Assembly (NCBI RefSeq): GCF_030815415.1
Contig: NZ_JAUSWW010000001.1
Location: 3,968,001 to 4,032,000, forward strand
DNA length: 64,000 bases
From: Streptomyces canus
Lineage (GTDB): Bacteria > Actinomycetota > Actinomycetes > Streptomycetales > Streptomycetaceae
Direction of reading: 5' to 3'
Under the pieces are notes generated by a model. The model saw only the letters and a list, made by a program, of their open reading frames with translations. It made no database searches and was not told the origin of the DNA. The stretch's first letter is position 1; each line of letters opens with the position of its first letter. Made by a program: the position numbers and the translations under genes. Below, piece by piece: positions 17,550-25,370 of this stretch.

Positions 17550-17575
17550 CGATGCCGCCCCTGGGGGCGGCATCG
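17550..17575 (-). terminator. Terminator downstream of the L,D-transpeptidase gene
   Basis: Perfect 11-bp arms CGATGCCGCCC and complement with a 4-nt loop, 24 nt after the L,D-transpeptidase stop. Confidence 0.7.
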
Positions 17576-17598
17576 GGAAACTGTGAGCTGACCCTGGA

Positions 17599-18861
17599 TC
17601 AGACGGCCGAGCCGGCCTTCCAGTCGGCCCAGCTGAGGTTCCAGCCGTTGAGGCCGTTGTCCGGGGAGACCGTCTTGTCGCCGGTGTTCTGGACGATCAC
17701 GACGTCGCCGACGATCGAGTTGTTGTAGAACCAGTAGCCCGCGGTGCCCTTGTCGTTGGCGCCCTTGGTGTCCGAGAGGCCGACGCAGCCGTGGCTGGTG
17801 TTCACGCTGCCGAAGATGGACTTCGCGCCCCAGTAGTTGCCGTGCACGAAGGTGCCGGAGTTGGTGAGGCGGATGGCGTGCGGCACGTCCTTGATGTCGT
17901 ACTCGCCCTTGCCGTCGTCGTCGGTGAAGCCCACGGTCGCGCCGTTCATGCGCGTCTCCTTGAACTTCTCGGACATCACCATGATGCCCTCGTACGTCTT
18001 GTTCTCCGGGGAGCCGGCCGAGATCGGGATCGTCTTGACCGTCTTGCCGTCCTGCGTGACCTTCATCTGCTTGGTCTTCGCGTCGACGTACGTGATCTGG
18101 TTACGGCCGATCTTGAAGGTGACCGTCTTCTGCTGGACGCCGTAGACACCGTCCGCGCCCTCGACACCGTCGAGCGCGAGCTTCAGCGTGACGGTGGAGT
18201 TCTCGGTCCAGTAGTCGTCCGGGCGGAAGTCGATGCGGTTGGCGTTGAACCAGTGCCCGACGACCTCCTGGCCGCTGGACGAGGAGACGGTGATGCCCTT
18301 CTGGACGGCGGACTTGTTGGTGATCGCCTTGTCGAAGTTGATCGACACCGGCATGCCCACGCCGACGGTGGAACCGTCCTCCGGCGTGAAGTTGCCTATG
18401 AAGCTGTTGGTCGGGGAGACCGTGGTGAACGAGGCGTTCTCGTGGGCCACGCGCCCGTTGGAGTCCTTGGCCTCGGCGGCCAGCTTGTAGGTGGTCGAGC
18501 GCTCCAGCTGGGCGCTCGGCTTCCAGCTGGTCTTGTCGGCGGACAGCGCGCCCGCGACCTCGGCGCCGTCGGCGGTCGTCATGGAGACGTCCGTGAGCGT
18601 GCCCTTGCTCACGGTGACGGCGGCCGAGTTGTTGATGGAGGCGTTGTCCGAGCCGTCCTTGGGCGTGATCTTGATGTCGGCCTCGGACGTCTTCTTGGCC
18701 GCCGCCTCGTCGGCCTTGGCCTGCGAGGTGTCGTTGCTGCTGCCAGAGGCATCGTCGTCGCCGCTGGAACAGGCCGACAGTACGAGTACACCGCCGAGCA
18801 GTGCGGACGCGACCGTCAGGCCCCTGCGCCGCTTACTGACCGTCATCACACGCTTCTCCAT
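17599..18861 (-). CDS. L,D-transpeptidase lipoprotein (Ig-like domains plus YkuD)
   Basis: 420 aa from ATG 18861; TTG 18870 and ATG 18846 are possible starts. The signal peptide ends in the lipobox VLSAC, so the enzyme is anchored outside the membrane. Two Ig-like beta domains span roughly residues 60-230 (NSFIGNFTPEDGSTVGVGMPVSINF marks the second). The YkuD domain has the HGNYWGAKSIFGSVNTSHGCVGL region, with the catalytic Cys near residue 359. It should form 3-3 peptidoglycan cross-links between meso- or LL-diaminopimelate residues. The layout matches mycobacterial Ldt enzymes. It appears monocistronic. Confidence 0.94.
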   Translation of the reverse strand: MEKRVMTVSKRRRGLTVASALLGGVLVLSACSSGDDDASGSSNDTSQAKADEAAAKKTSEADIKITPKDGSDNASINNSAAVTVSKGTLTDVSMTTADGAEVAGALSADKTSWKPSAQLERSTTYKLAAEAKDSNGRVAHENASFTTVSPTNSFIGNFTPEDGSTVGVGMPVSINFDKAITNKSAVQKGITVSSSSGQEVVGHWFNANRIDFRPDDYWTENSTVTLKLALDGVEGADGVYGVQQKTVTFKIGRNQITYVDAKTKQMKVTQDGKTVKTIPISAGSPENKTYEGIMVMSEKFKETRMNGATVGFTDDDGKGEYDIKDVPHAIRLTNSGTFVHGNYWGAKSIFGSVNTSHGCVGLSDTKGANDKGTAGYWFYNNSIVGDVVIVQNTGDKTVSPDNGLNGWNLSWADWKAGSAV

Positions 18862-19043
18862 CGTTGCCAAATCCCCAAAACCCCGAGAGTCCCCGTTAAT
18901 GAATCTTCAACGCTACGACCGGTTCGTCCCGTTCCACATTCTTCGAAGGTGTGGGGCACACCACGTCCGCCGTGGCGGGTGGTGTGGCTACAGCCATTAA
19001 CGGCTGCGCCGCGTGCGGTCCGTGCGCCCCCTGAGACGAGTAA

Positions 19044-19071
19044 ACCCCGGGCGGCGGTTGCCGTCCGGGGT
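19044..19071 (-). terminator. Terminator downstream of the 117-aa acidic protein gene
   Basis: Hairpin with 12-bp arms, one G-T pair and a 4-nt GGTT loop, then TTTA on the minus strand, 20 nt after the stop at 19092. Confidence 0.65.
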
Positions 19072-19091
19072 CACGATTTCCCCAAGACTGC

Positions 19092-19445
19092 TCAGCCGGC
19101 CGCCGCTGTCGCCTCTTCTTCCTCGTCCTCGGTCACATCATCCTCGTCGAGGTCCCACTCCGGCGAATCCGGGTCGTAGTCGGTCTGCTCGCTCGACCAG
19201 GAGGCCTGGACGAGTTCGACCCCTGGCACCTCGCTGACCAGGTCGAACGGATCGACGAGATACGCGAGGGCCTCCGCGGTGTCTTCCGTCACAGCGCTCT
19301 CGGCGTGGGCCTGCTCGTCGGCCGGGATCTCGGAATCGTCGGCGATCCGCTCCAGCGCGGCCCTCGTCACGGCCTCCTCGTCGCCGATCTCGACGACGAG
19401 TTCCACGCGAAGGCGGACAAAACGTGATGTCTCTGAAGTGCTCAT
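19092..19445 (-). CDS. Small acidic conserved hypothetical protein
   Basis: 117 aa from ATG 19445 (MSTSETSRFVRLRVELVVEIGDEE), preceded by a CCGGGA Shine-Dalgarno-like site; the longer frame to 19562 would overlap the divergent gene. The first 30 residues look like a beta strand-rich segment, and the C-terminus is extremely acidic (runs of Asp and Glu around DLDEDDVTEDEEEE). No catalytic motif or membrane segment is visible. I do not recognise the family. It is divergent from the LAxTG protein gene and followed by a terminator. Confidence 0.75.
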   Translation of the reverse strand: MSTSETSRFVRLRVELVVEIGDEEAVTRAALERIADDSEIPADEQAHAESAVTEDTAEALAYLVDPFDLVSEVPGVELVQASWSSEQTDYDPDSPEWDLDEDDVTEDEEEEATAAAG

Positions 19446-19555
19446 GTCCCGGAGAGTACGGCCCTTCGTCCCCGTGACTTTCCTGTGACCCGCCCCTTTC
19501 ATTAACATCGCCCCACACGGCCAATTCGCCAGCGCCACAAGGGGATCGATATTCC

Positions 19556-19855
19556 GTGTCACCTGCTCGCCGTTCGTTGCTGACCGCCACCGCCGCGGGC
19601 ACCCTCCTGGGCGCCCTGTGGTTCGTCCCTTCCGCCAACGCGTCCCAGGACGAACCGGCGAGAACGCAGGTCACGCAGCAGGCCAGGGCCACGACCGCCG
19701 AGGCGGCCCAGGACCAGGACACACAGGACGGCGCCCGGCTCGCCGACACCGGCAGCTTCGACACCACGCCGTACGTCGTCGGCGGCACGGCCTTCCTCGG
19801 GCTCGGTGCCGGATTCGTCGTCTATTCGGTACGCCGGGAACGTCTCGGATTTTGA
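19556..19855 (+). CDS. Small surface protein with LAxTG (class E) sorting signal
   Basis: 99 aa from GTG 19556. A signal peptide covers about residues 1-29 (RRSLLTATAAGTLLGALWF, then SANAS). The mature part is a short Gln/Thr/Ala/Asp-rich linker, then LADTG near residue 63, a hydrophobic helix (YVVGGTAFLGLGAGFVVYSV) and the basic tail RRERLGF. LAxTG followed by a helix and positive tail is the signal recognised by class E sortases in high-GC Gram-positives, so the protein is likely attached to the cell wall. Its mature domain is only about 30 residues. No sortase gene is in the window. Confidence 0.82.
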   Translation: MSPARRSLLTATAAGTLLGALWFVPSANASQDEPARTQVTQQARATTAEAAQDQDTQDGARLADTGSFDTTPYVVGGTAFLGLGAGFVVYSVRRERLGF

Positions 19856-19897
19856 ATCGACTTGACGCGCGTTTGACCAAAACCTCATAGTCCGCTC

Positions 19898-20698
19898 ATG
19901 AAGAGATCACCGGGGGCGCGCATAGGCGCCACGCTCGCCGTGAGCGCGCTGTCACTCGCCCTCATCACGGGCTGTTCGGACGAGGGTTCGGACGACGCCA
20001 AGGAGACGGGGTCGGATTCCTCCTCGTCGGCCCCGGCCGGGAAGACGTACACCGCGGCCGAACTGAAGAAGCTGATCCTCGCCCAGGGGGACCTGGGCGG
20101 CTACAAGGTCGCCAAGACCCTCGGGGCTCCGGAGACCAAGGACGAGGTCACGACCTCCGACGAGAAGTGCCGGCCGCTCGCCTTCGCCATGTCGGCCCAG
20201 GCGCCCGGCGACGCGGCCGCGGAGGCCAGCGTCCAGGCCACTCAGGAGAAGAACCCCACCGACACCGCCTCCAAGTCCGTGGAGGACCTGGCGGAGGGCG
20301 AGGTGGAGGACACCCTCACGGACGCGATGAGCGTCAACGTGACGATCGTCGGCCTCTCCTCCTACGAGGGCGACGGGGCGACGAAGACCTTCAAGTCCGT
20401 CTCGGACGCCGTCGAGAGCTGCTCCGGCGGCTTCACGGTCAACGCGGACGGTGAGAAGCAGAAGCTCACCAAGATCACCGCGGAGAAGGGCTCGGGCGCC
20501 GGCGACGAGTCGATCGCCTTCGCCTCCGAGGGCGAGATGGAGGGCTCGGCCGACACGGGTACCGTCCACGCCGAGGTCGTCCGGCACGGCAACACCATCG
20601 CCACGTACTACACGATCAACCTCGGCTCGCTGATGACCGGCAAGGCGTACACGATCGACGGCACCGTCGTCGACGCGCAGGCCAAGAAGCTCAAGTAA
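19898..20698 (+). CDS. Putative lipoprotein, paralogue of the one at 5780-6487
   Basis: 266 aa. The signal peptide ends in lipobox ITGC with Cys26, followed by an acidic Ser-rich tether (EGSDDAKETGSDSSSS). The folded domain begins with AAELKKLILAQGDLGGYKV and includes the Cys in SDEKCRPLAF and another in VESCSGGF, the same pattern as the lipoprotein at 5780-6487. The C-terminus VVDAQAKKLK also corresponds. It is probably surface-anchored; function unknown. It lies 42 nt after the LAxTG protein on the same strand, so both may be cotranscribed and belong to the cell envelope. Confidence 0.88.
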   Translation: MKRSPGARIGATLAVSALSLALITGCSDEGSDDAKETGSDSSSSAPAGKTYTAAELKKLILAQGDLGGYKVAKTLGAPETKDEVTTSDEKCRPLAFAMSAQAPGDAAAEASVQATQEKNPTDTASKSVEDLAEGEVEDTLTDAMSVNVTIVGLSSYEGDGATKTFKSVSDAVESCSGGFTVNADGEKQKLTKITAEKGSGAGDESIAFASEGEMEGSADTGTVHAEVVRHGNTIATYYTINLGSLMTGKAYTIDGTVVDAQAKKLK

Positions 20699-20708
20699 GC
20701 ACCGCCGC

Positions 20709-20738
20709 AAGGGGCCCTGTCGCACGACAGGGCCCCTT
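20709..20738. terminator. Bidirectional terminator between lipoprotein and hutH
   Basis: Perfect 14-bp arms AAGGGGCCCTGTCG and complement around a 2-nt centre, lying between convergent genes and flanked by CTT/AAG ends. Confidence 0.75.
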
Positions 20739-20746
20739 CATGCTGT

Positions 20747-22291
20747 CTAGCGAAGCGGTCCGGTGACCGTCTCGGCCGCCGCCACCAGCTGCCCGCTCCG
20801 CACGAACGCGTCCGCCGCGGCCAGGTCGGGCGCGAGGAACCGGTCCGGACCCGGACCCTGGACACCCGCCTTCCGTACGGCCTCGATGACCGCCTGCGAG
20901 GCCGGCGCCGGGGACAGCCCCTCGCGCAGCTCCACCGCGCGCGTGGCCGCGTACAGCTCGACGGCGACGACCCGGGTGAGGTTGTCGACGGCCGTCCGCA
21001 GCTTGCGCGCCGCCGACCAGCCCATGGAGACGTGGTCCTCCTGCATCGCGGAGGACGGGATCGAGTCCGCCGACGCCGGCACGGCCAGCCGCTTCATCTC
21101 GCTCACCAGCGCGGCCTGGGTGTACTGGGCGATCATCAGCCCCGAGTCGACGCCCGCGTCGTCCGCGAGGAACGGCGGCAGACCGTGACTGCGGTTCTTG
21201 TCGAGCAGCCGGTCGGTACGCCGCTCCGTGATGGACGCGAGGTCGGCGGCGGCGATGGCCAGGAAGTCCAGGACATAGGCGACGGGTGCGCCATGGAAGT
21301 TGCCGTTGGACTCGACCCGCCCGTCGGGCAGCACGACCGGGTTGTCGACGGCGGACGCCAGCTCACGTTCGGCGACCAGCCGCGCATGGGCCATGGTGTC
21401 CCGCCCGGCGCCCGCGACCTGCGGGGCGCAGCGCACCGAGTAGGCGTCCTGGACGCGCGGCGCGTCGTCCTGGTGGTGCCCGGTGAGCTGCGAACCCTTC
21501 AGCACGGCCAGCATGTTGGCGGCGCTGGCGCCCTGCCCCGGGTGGGGGCGGATGGCGTGCAGCTCGGGGGCGAGGACCTTGTCGGTGCCGAGGAGGCCCT
21601 CCATCGACAGGGCGGCCGTGATGTCGGCCGACTTGTAGAGCATGTCGAGGTCGGCGAGTGCCATGACCAGCATGCCGAGCATGCCGTCGGTGCCGTTGAG
21701 GAGGGCGAGGCCCTCCTTCTCCCGCAGCTCGACGGGGGCGATGCCGTGCGTGGCGAGCAGTTCACCGGCGGGCCGCAGGACCCCGTCGGGCCCCTCGGCG
21801 TCCCCCTCGCCCATGAGGGTGAGGGCGCAGTGGGACAGGGGCGCGAGGTCTCCGGAGCAGCCGAGGGAGCCGTACTCGTGGACGACCGGGGTGATCCCGG
21901 CGTTGAGCACGTCGGCCATGGTCTGCGCGACCTCGGGACGGACACCGGTGTGCCCCGAGCAGACGGTCTTCAGCCGCAGGAACATCAGGGCCCGTACGAC
22001 CTCCCGCTCGACGCGCGGGCCCATGCCGGCGGCGTGCGAGCGGACGATGTTGCGCTGCAGCTGGGCGCGGAGCTCGGTGCTGATGTGCCGGGTCGCCAGT
22101 GCGCCGAAGCCGGTGCTCACGCCGTAGACGGGGTCGGGCTTGGCGGCCAGCGCCTCCACGATCTCGCGGGCGGCGGCGAGTGCCGTGACCGCCTCGGCGG
22201 AGAGCTCGATCCGGGCGCCGTCGCGCGCCACGGCGAGAACGTCGGACGCGGTCACCCCGGACGTCCCCACCACCACAGTGTGCATATCCAT
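20747..22291 (-). CDS. hutH: Histidine ammonia-lyase HutH
   Basis: 514 aa from ATG 22291 (MDMHTVVVG); ATG 22285 is an alternative. Catalyses deamination of L-histidine to urocanate, the first step of histidine use. The family core YGVSTGFGAL contains catalytic Tyr56, and the MIO cofactor tripeptide lies in GSLGCSGDLAPLSH at residues 145-147. Here it is Cys-Ser-Gly rather than the usual Ala-Ser-Gly, a variation I recall from streptomycete histidases. Length is normal. A -10-like TACGCT lies 7 nt before the start, so it may be leaderless. No other hut gene is adjacent, as is usual in Streptomyces. Confidence 0.96.
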   Translation of the reverse strand: MDMHTVVVGTSGVTASDVLAVARDGARIELSAEAVTALAAAREIVEALAAKPDPVYGVSTGFGALATRHISTELRAQLQRNIVRSHAAGMGPRVEREVVRALMFLRLKTVCSGHTGVRPEVAQTMADVLNAGITPVVHEYGSLGCSGDLAPLSHCALTLMGEGDAEGPDGVLRPAGELLATHGIAPVELREKEGLALLNGTDGMLGMLVMALADLDMLYKSADITAALSMEGLLGTDKVLAPELHAIRPHPGQGASAANMLAVLKGSQLTGHHQDDAPRVQDAYSVRCAPQVAGAGRDTMAHARLVAERELASAVDNPVVLPDGRVESNGNFHGAPVAYVLDFLAIAAADLASITERRTDRLLDKNRSHGLPPFLADDAGVDSGLMIAQYTQAALVSEMKRLAVPASADSIPSSAMQEDHVSMGWSAARKLRTAVDNLTRVVAVELYAATRAVELREGLSPAPASQAVIEAVRKAGVQGPGPDRFLAPDLAAADAFVRSGQLVAAAETVTGPLR

Positions 22292-22364
22292 ATTCAGGAG
22301 CGTACGCACTGAAGACGAGGATGTCACGAGTGGGGTAGGGGTTTGCCCCTTACCCGTGCGTACG

Positions 22365-23513
22365 TCACAGACGCCGCCCCCGGAACCGCCGACGCTCCGC
22401 ACGCCCCTCCCCGGAGGGCTCGTCGGCCAGTCGTACGACGGGGTCGTCGGGTCCCTCCCGCCCCGCGACGACCGGCTTGACGGCGTGTTCGGCCTTCGCC
22501 CGGTACTGCGCGGCGTCGGCGAGCCGGAACAGCCGGCGGGCCGAACGGACGGGCCCGATGGGATCCTCGGTCGACGCGACACCGCAGGCCACACCGTCCC
22601 CCAGCTCCAGTTCGGCGGCACGGCGGCACAGTTCGTCGGCGGCCTTCACCACCTCGTCGGCATCGGGCCCGACGACGAGCAGACAGAACTCGTCCCCGCC
22701 GAGCCGCGCGGCGAGCGCCCCCGGCAGCATGGCGCCACAGAGCGAGAGCACGGACCCGAACCGCTCCAGAAGCCGGTCGCCCACGGCATGCCCCTGGGTG
22801 TCGTTGACGCGCTTGAGCCCGTTCAGATCGCAGACGACGAGGCTGACGACGACACCCTCCCGCTTGTGCCGCTCCACCGCCTCGTCAAGGCGTACGTCGA
22901 CGGCGCGACGGTTGGCGAGTCCGGTGAGCGCGTCGGTGAACGCCAGCCGTCTCGCCTCCTCCAGCCGCTCGGTCTGGGCGATCCCGGCGGCGACGACGGA
23001 GGCGAGGACTGTGGCGAAGTCGGCGTCGGCGCGGTCGAAGACGGGGTGTCCGGTGGGGCGGGCGACGTAGAGCTCGCCCCAGGCGCGGCCGTTGAGCACG
23101 ATGGGGGCGACGACGCAGCAGCCGCGGCCCCTTCTGCGCAGGGCGGCGACGCGCTGGTGGACGTATCCGGGCCGGCGCCCGGCGGCGGGCCCCTCGGCCG
23201 TCTCCACCCAGGCGTTGGGCTCGCCGCCCCCGGCCCACCGCTCGTGCAGGAACTCGGTGATCTCGGGGAACTGATGGACGGGGTACGCCTCGCCGTCGGG
23301 GAACTCCTCCTCGTCCGGCGCCCGCTCCCCGACGTTGACGAGGACCCTGAGCCGTCCGAGCTCCCGCTCCCATACGGACAGCGCGGCGAAGCTCCCGCCG
23401 AGGGCACGGCAGGCACCGGCCGCCGCGGCGCGCCACGCCTCGCGTGAACCATGGGCTGCCGCCATGCCCTGAGCCAACGCGACGACGGCCGCGAGCCGCT
23501 TGTCCTCACCCAT
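22365..23513 (-). CDS. GAF-GGDEF diguanylate cyclase (CdgE-like)
   Basis: 382 aa from ATG 23513, with an in-frame GTG at 23516. A GAF domain covers roughly residues 20-180 and a GGDEF domain runs from about 190 to 350, linked by a helix. The active site RLGGDEF at about 271-276 is intact, so it should make cyclic di-GMP from two GTP. The inhibitory I-site RxxD expected five residues before GGDEF is absent (the segment is LPGALAARL), so product inhibition by that route is unlikely. Cytosolic. Its domain order matches CdgE of Streptomyces; the symbol is left empty because identity was not checked. Cyclic di-GMP controls development in this genus. Confidence 0.92.
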   Translation of the reverse strand: MGEDKRLAAVVALAQGMAAAHGSREAWRAAAAGACRALGGSFAALSVWERELGRLRVLVNVGERAPDEEEFPDGEAYPVHQFPEITEFLHERWAGGGEPNAWVETAEGPAAGRRPGYVHQRVAALRRRGRGCCVVAPIVLNGRAWGELYVARPTGHPVFDRADADFATVLASVVAAGIAQTERLEEARRLAFTDALTGLANRRAVDVRLDEAVERHKREGVVVSLVVCDLNGLKRVNDTQGHAVGDRLLERFGSVLSLCGAMLPGALAARLGGDEFCLLVVGPDADEVVKAADELCRRAAELELGDGVACGVASTEDPIGPVRSARRLFRLADAAQYRAKAEHAVKPVVAGREGPDDPVVRLADEPSGEGRAERRRFRGRRL

Positions 23514-23612
23514 CACTCCAGGCTAGGGAGGTTTGGGACGAACAGGGACATTGATGCGCCGAACAGGTGTGGGGGCGCCGGAAAGGTGGGGGGCGGCTGA
23601 GCGGTTCGGCGG

Positions 23613-23656
23613 AGTGCGGGTGCGTGGGGGCTGGTCGCGCAGTTCCCCGCGCCCCT
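23613..23656. repeat. Dispersed Streptomyces intergenic repeat, copy B
   Basis: GTGCGGGTGCGTGGGGGCTGGTCGCGCAGTTCCCCGCGCCCCT in the gap between the GGDEF gene and the enoyl-CoA hydratase gene. Same family as copies A, C and D. Confidence 0.7.
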
Positions 23657-23710
23657 CATGTGCGTGCGGTCACCGGCAGTCACATGTCGCCGCACCCCGT
23701 CGCGCCGGGC

Positions 23711-24505
23711 TCACTCCCCCGGCCACTCAGGTGTCCGCTTCTCGTTGAACGCCCGTACCCCCTCCGCCCGGTCCCCCGAGAACGCCACCGACCTCCACGC
23801 CGCGTCCTCGACCTCGAGGCCCGCCCTCAGGTCCAGCCCGTGCCCGAGCCGCAACGCCTTCTTCGCGGCCCTCAACCCCACCGGGGAGTTCGCGGCCATC
23901 CGCGCCCCCAGCTCCAGCGCCTCCTCCCGGTCCCGCCCCTCCTCCACGAGCAGATCCACGAGCCCCAGCTCCCGGGCTTCCCCGGCCTCCACCCGTCGCG
24001 CCGTGAAGATCAGCTCCGCGGCCCGGGCAGCCCCCACCCGACGCGGCAGCAACTGCGTGCCCCCGCCGCCCGGAATCACCCCGACCGAGACCTCCGGCAG
24101 CCCCACCACGGCGGTACGGTCCGCCACGATCACGTCGCACGACAGGGCCAGCTCGAAGCCGCCGCCGAGTGCGAAGCCGTGCACCGCGGCGACGGTCGGC
24201 ACCGGCAGTTCCAGGACCCCGGTGTACGCACCGCGAGCCACCGGCCGCTGGCGCACCAGGTCGGCGTCGCTGAAGGAGTTCCGTTCCTTCAGGTCCGCCC
24301 CGACGCAGAACGCCCGCTCGTGCGTCGACGTCAGCACGACCGCCCGGACGTCCTTGTCGTCCCCCAGCGCCGCACAGGCCGCCGCCAGCGACCGGGCCAT
24401 CCCGGTCGACACGGCGTTCATGGCCTTCGGCCGGTCGAGGGCGAGTTCCGCGACGTGCCCGTGCCGCCGCACCAGCACGAACTCCCCGAACCGTTCCTCG
24501 CTCAT
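23711..24505 (-). CDS. Enoyl-CoA hydratase/isomerase family protein
   Basis: 264 aa crotonase-fold enzyme. The oxyanion-hole segments are AFCVGADLKE and HGFALGGGFELALSCD; both catalytic acids of true hydratases are present, Glu in GGFELAL and Glu in LPEVSVGVIPGGGGTQ. It therefore should hydrate 2-enoyl-CoA esters during beta-oxidation or related catabolism. The start ATG 24505 follows a GGAGGG ribosome-binding site. Directly upstream are two GTTAAC boxes that may bind a repressor. The nearest neighbours do not form an obvious pathway with it. Confidence 0.93.
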   Translation of the reverse strand: MSEERFGEFVLVRRHGHVAELALDRPKAMNAVSTGMARSLAAACAALGDDKDVRAVVLTSTHERAFCVGADLKERNSFSDADLVRQRPVARGAYTGVLELPVPTVAAVHGFALGGGFELALSCDVIVADRTAVVGLPEVSVGVIPGGGGTQLLPRRVGAARAAELIFTARRVEAGEARELGLVDLLVEEGRDREEALELGARMAANSPVGLRAAKKALRLGHGLDLRAGLEVEDAAWRSVAFSGDRAEGVRAFNEKRTPEWPGE

Positions 24506-24516
24506 GACACCCTCCG

Positions 24517-24532
24517 GTTAACGCGGGTTAAC
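24517..24532. promoter_or_regulatory. Paired GTTAAC boxes upstream of the enoyl-CoA hydratase gene
   Basis: GTTAAC occurs at 24517-24522 and again at 24527-24532, centres 10 bp apart (one helical turn), 12 nt before the start codon. Each box is itself palindromic. The position suggests an operator. Confidence 0.5.
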
Positions 24533-24724
24533 AACATCCGCCCCGATCATCGCAGCCCGGCCCCCGCCGCGAAAGGGCGGCAGGCACGGGCGGTGCCCGC
24601 ATCCCCGTCCGACTCCCCGTTCGAGTGACATCCCGCCCAACTCGGGTCCCACCGCCCACAGGAGCACATAGCGTGCGCTCCGCCGCGGCGCACCGGGGGC
24701 GCGAGCGCATGGGGAGGGATCGCG

Positions 24725-25363
24725 ATGACGACCATGACGGACACCGCACCGCGGCTGGACGCGGCCTTCGCCCAGGCTCCGGAGAGCGCACCGCCCCGCC
24801 TCTTCGCGGCTCCCCGTGGCCGGCACCGTCGTCCCCGCCCCCGCAAGATCCTCCTCGCCGCCGGCGGCCTCGCCCTGGCCGCCGGAGCGCTGGGCCTCCT
24901 ACGGCTGGCGTCCGAGCCGGGCCTCGGCGGCGGCCCGGGCACCGGCACCACGGAGGCCGAACCCCGCTTCGACGACCCGGGCACCGGCGCGGACCGGGCG
25001 ACCAACGCCGCCGCGACCCTCGGTTCGGTACCGAAGGTGAGCCCGTCGGCGACCGCCACGATGGGCGTGTCAGGCACGACACCGACACGCTCACCTTCGG
25101 TACCGCTCCCGTCCGCGACGACCGTCGTACCGGCGGGCTCCGCGGTCCCCGCGGTCCCCGCGGCCGTCGCCACGACCATCCCCGACGCCCCGAACACCCC
25201 GCCACCCGCGACCACACCCCCGGCGGCGGCCCCGAGCAGCGCGGCCCCGCAGCCCGCGCCCACTCCGGCACCGAGTCAGACCACACCGTCCCCCGGACCG
25301 CAGCAGCCCGGCGGAGTGTGCGTGCCCGTCATCGGGCTGTGCGTGCGCCCGCTGGGCCGCTGA
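24725..25363 (+). CDS. Membrane-anchored Pro/Ala/Thr-rich hypothetical protein
   Basis: 212 aa. A basic segment (RGRHRRPRPRKI) precedes one transmembrane helix at about 42-60 (LLAAGGLALAAGALGLL). The rest is a long low-complexity Pro/Ala/Thr/Ser region like a wall-spanning linker, ending in GGVCVPVIGLCVRPLG with two Cys that could form a disulfide. Topology should be N-in, C-out. No catalytic motif is seen and I do not recognise the family. It converges on the adenylate cyclase gene with a 7-nt gap. The start at 24725 (ATG) is followed by a second Met codon 3 residues later. Confidence 0.75.
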   Translation: MTTMTDTAPRLDAAFAQAPESAPPRLFAAPRGRHRRPRPRKILLAAGGLALAAGALGLLRLASEPGLGGGPGTGTTEAEPRFDDPGTGADRATNAAATLGSVPKVSPSATATMGVSGTTPTRSPSVPLPSATTVVPAGSAVPAVPAAVATTIPDAPNTPPPATTPPAAAPSSAAPQPAPTPAPSQTTPSPGPQQPGGVCVPVIGLCVRPLGR

Positions 25364-25370
25364 GCGGCGG

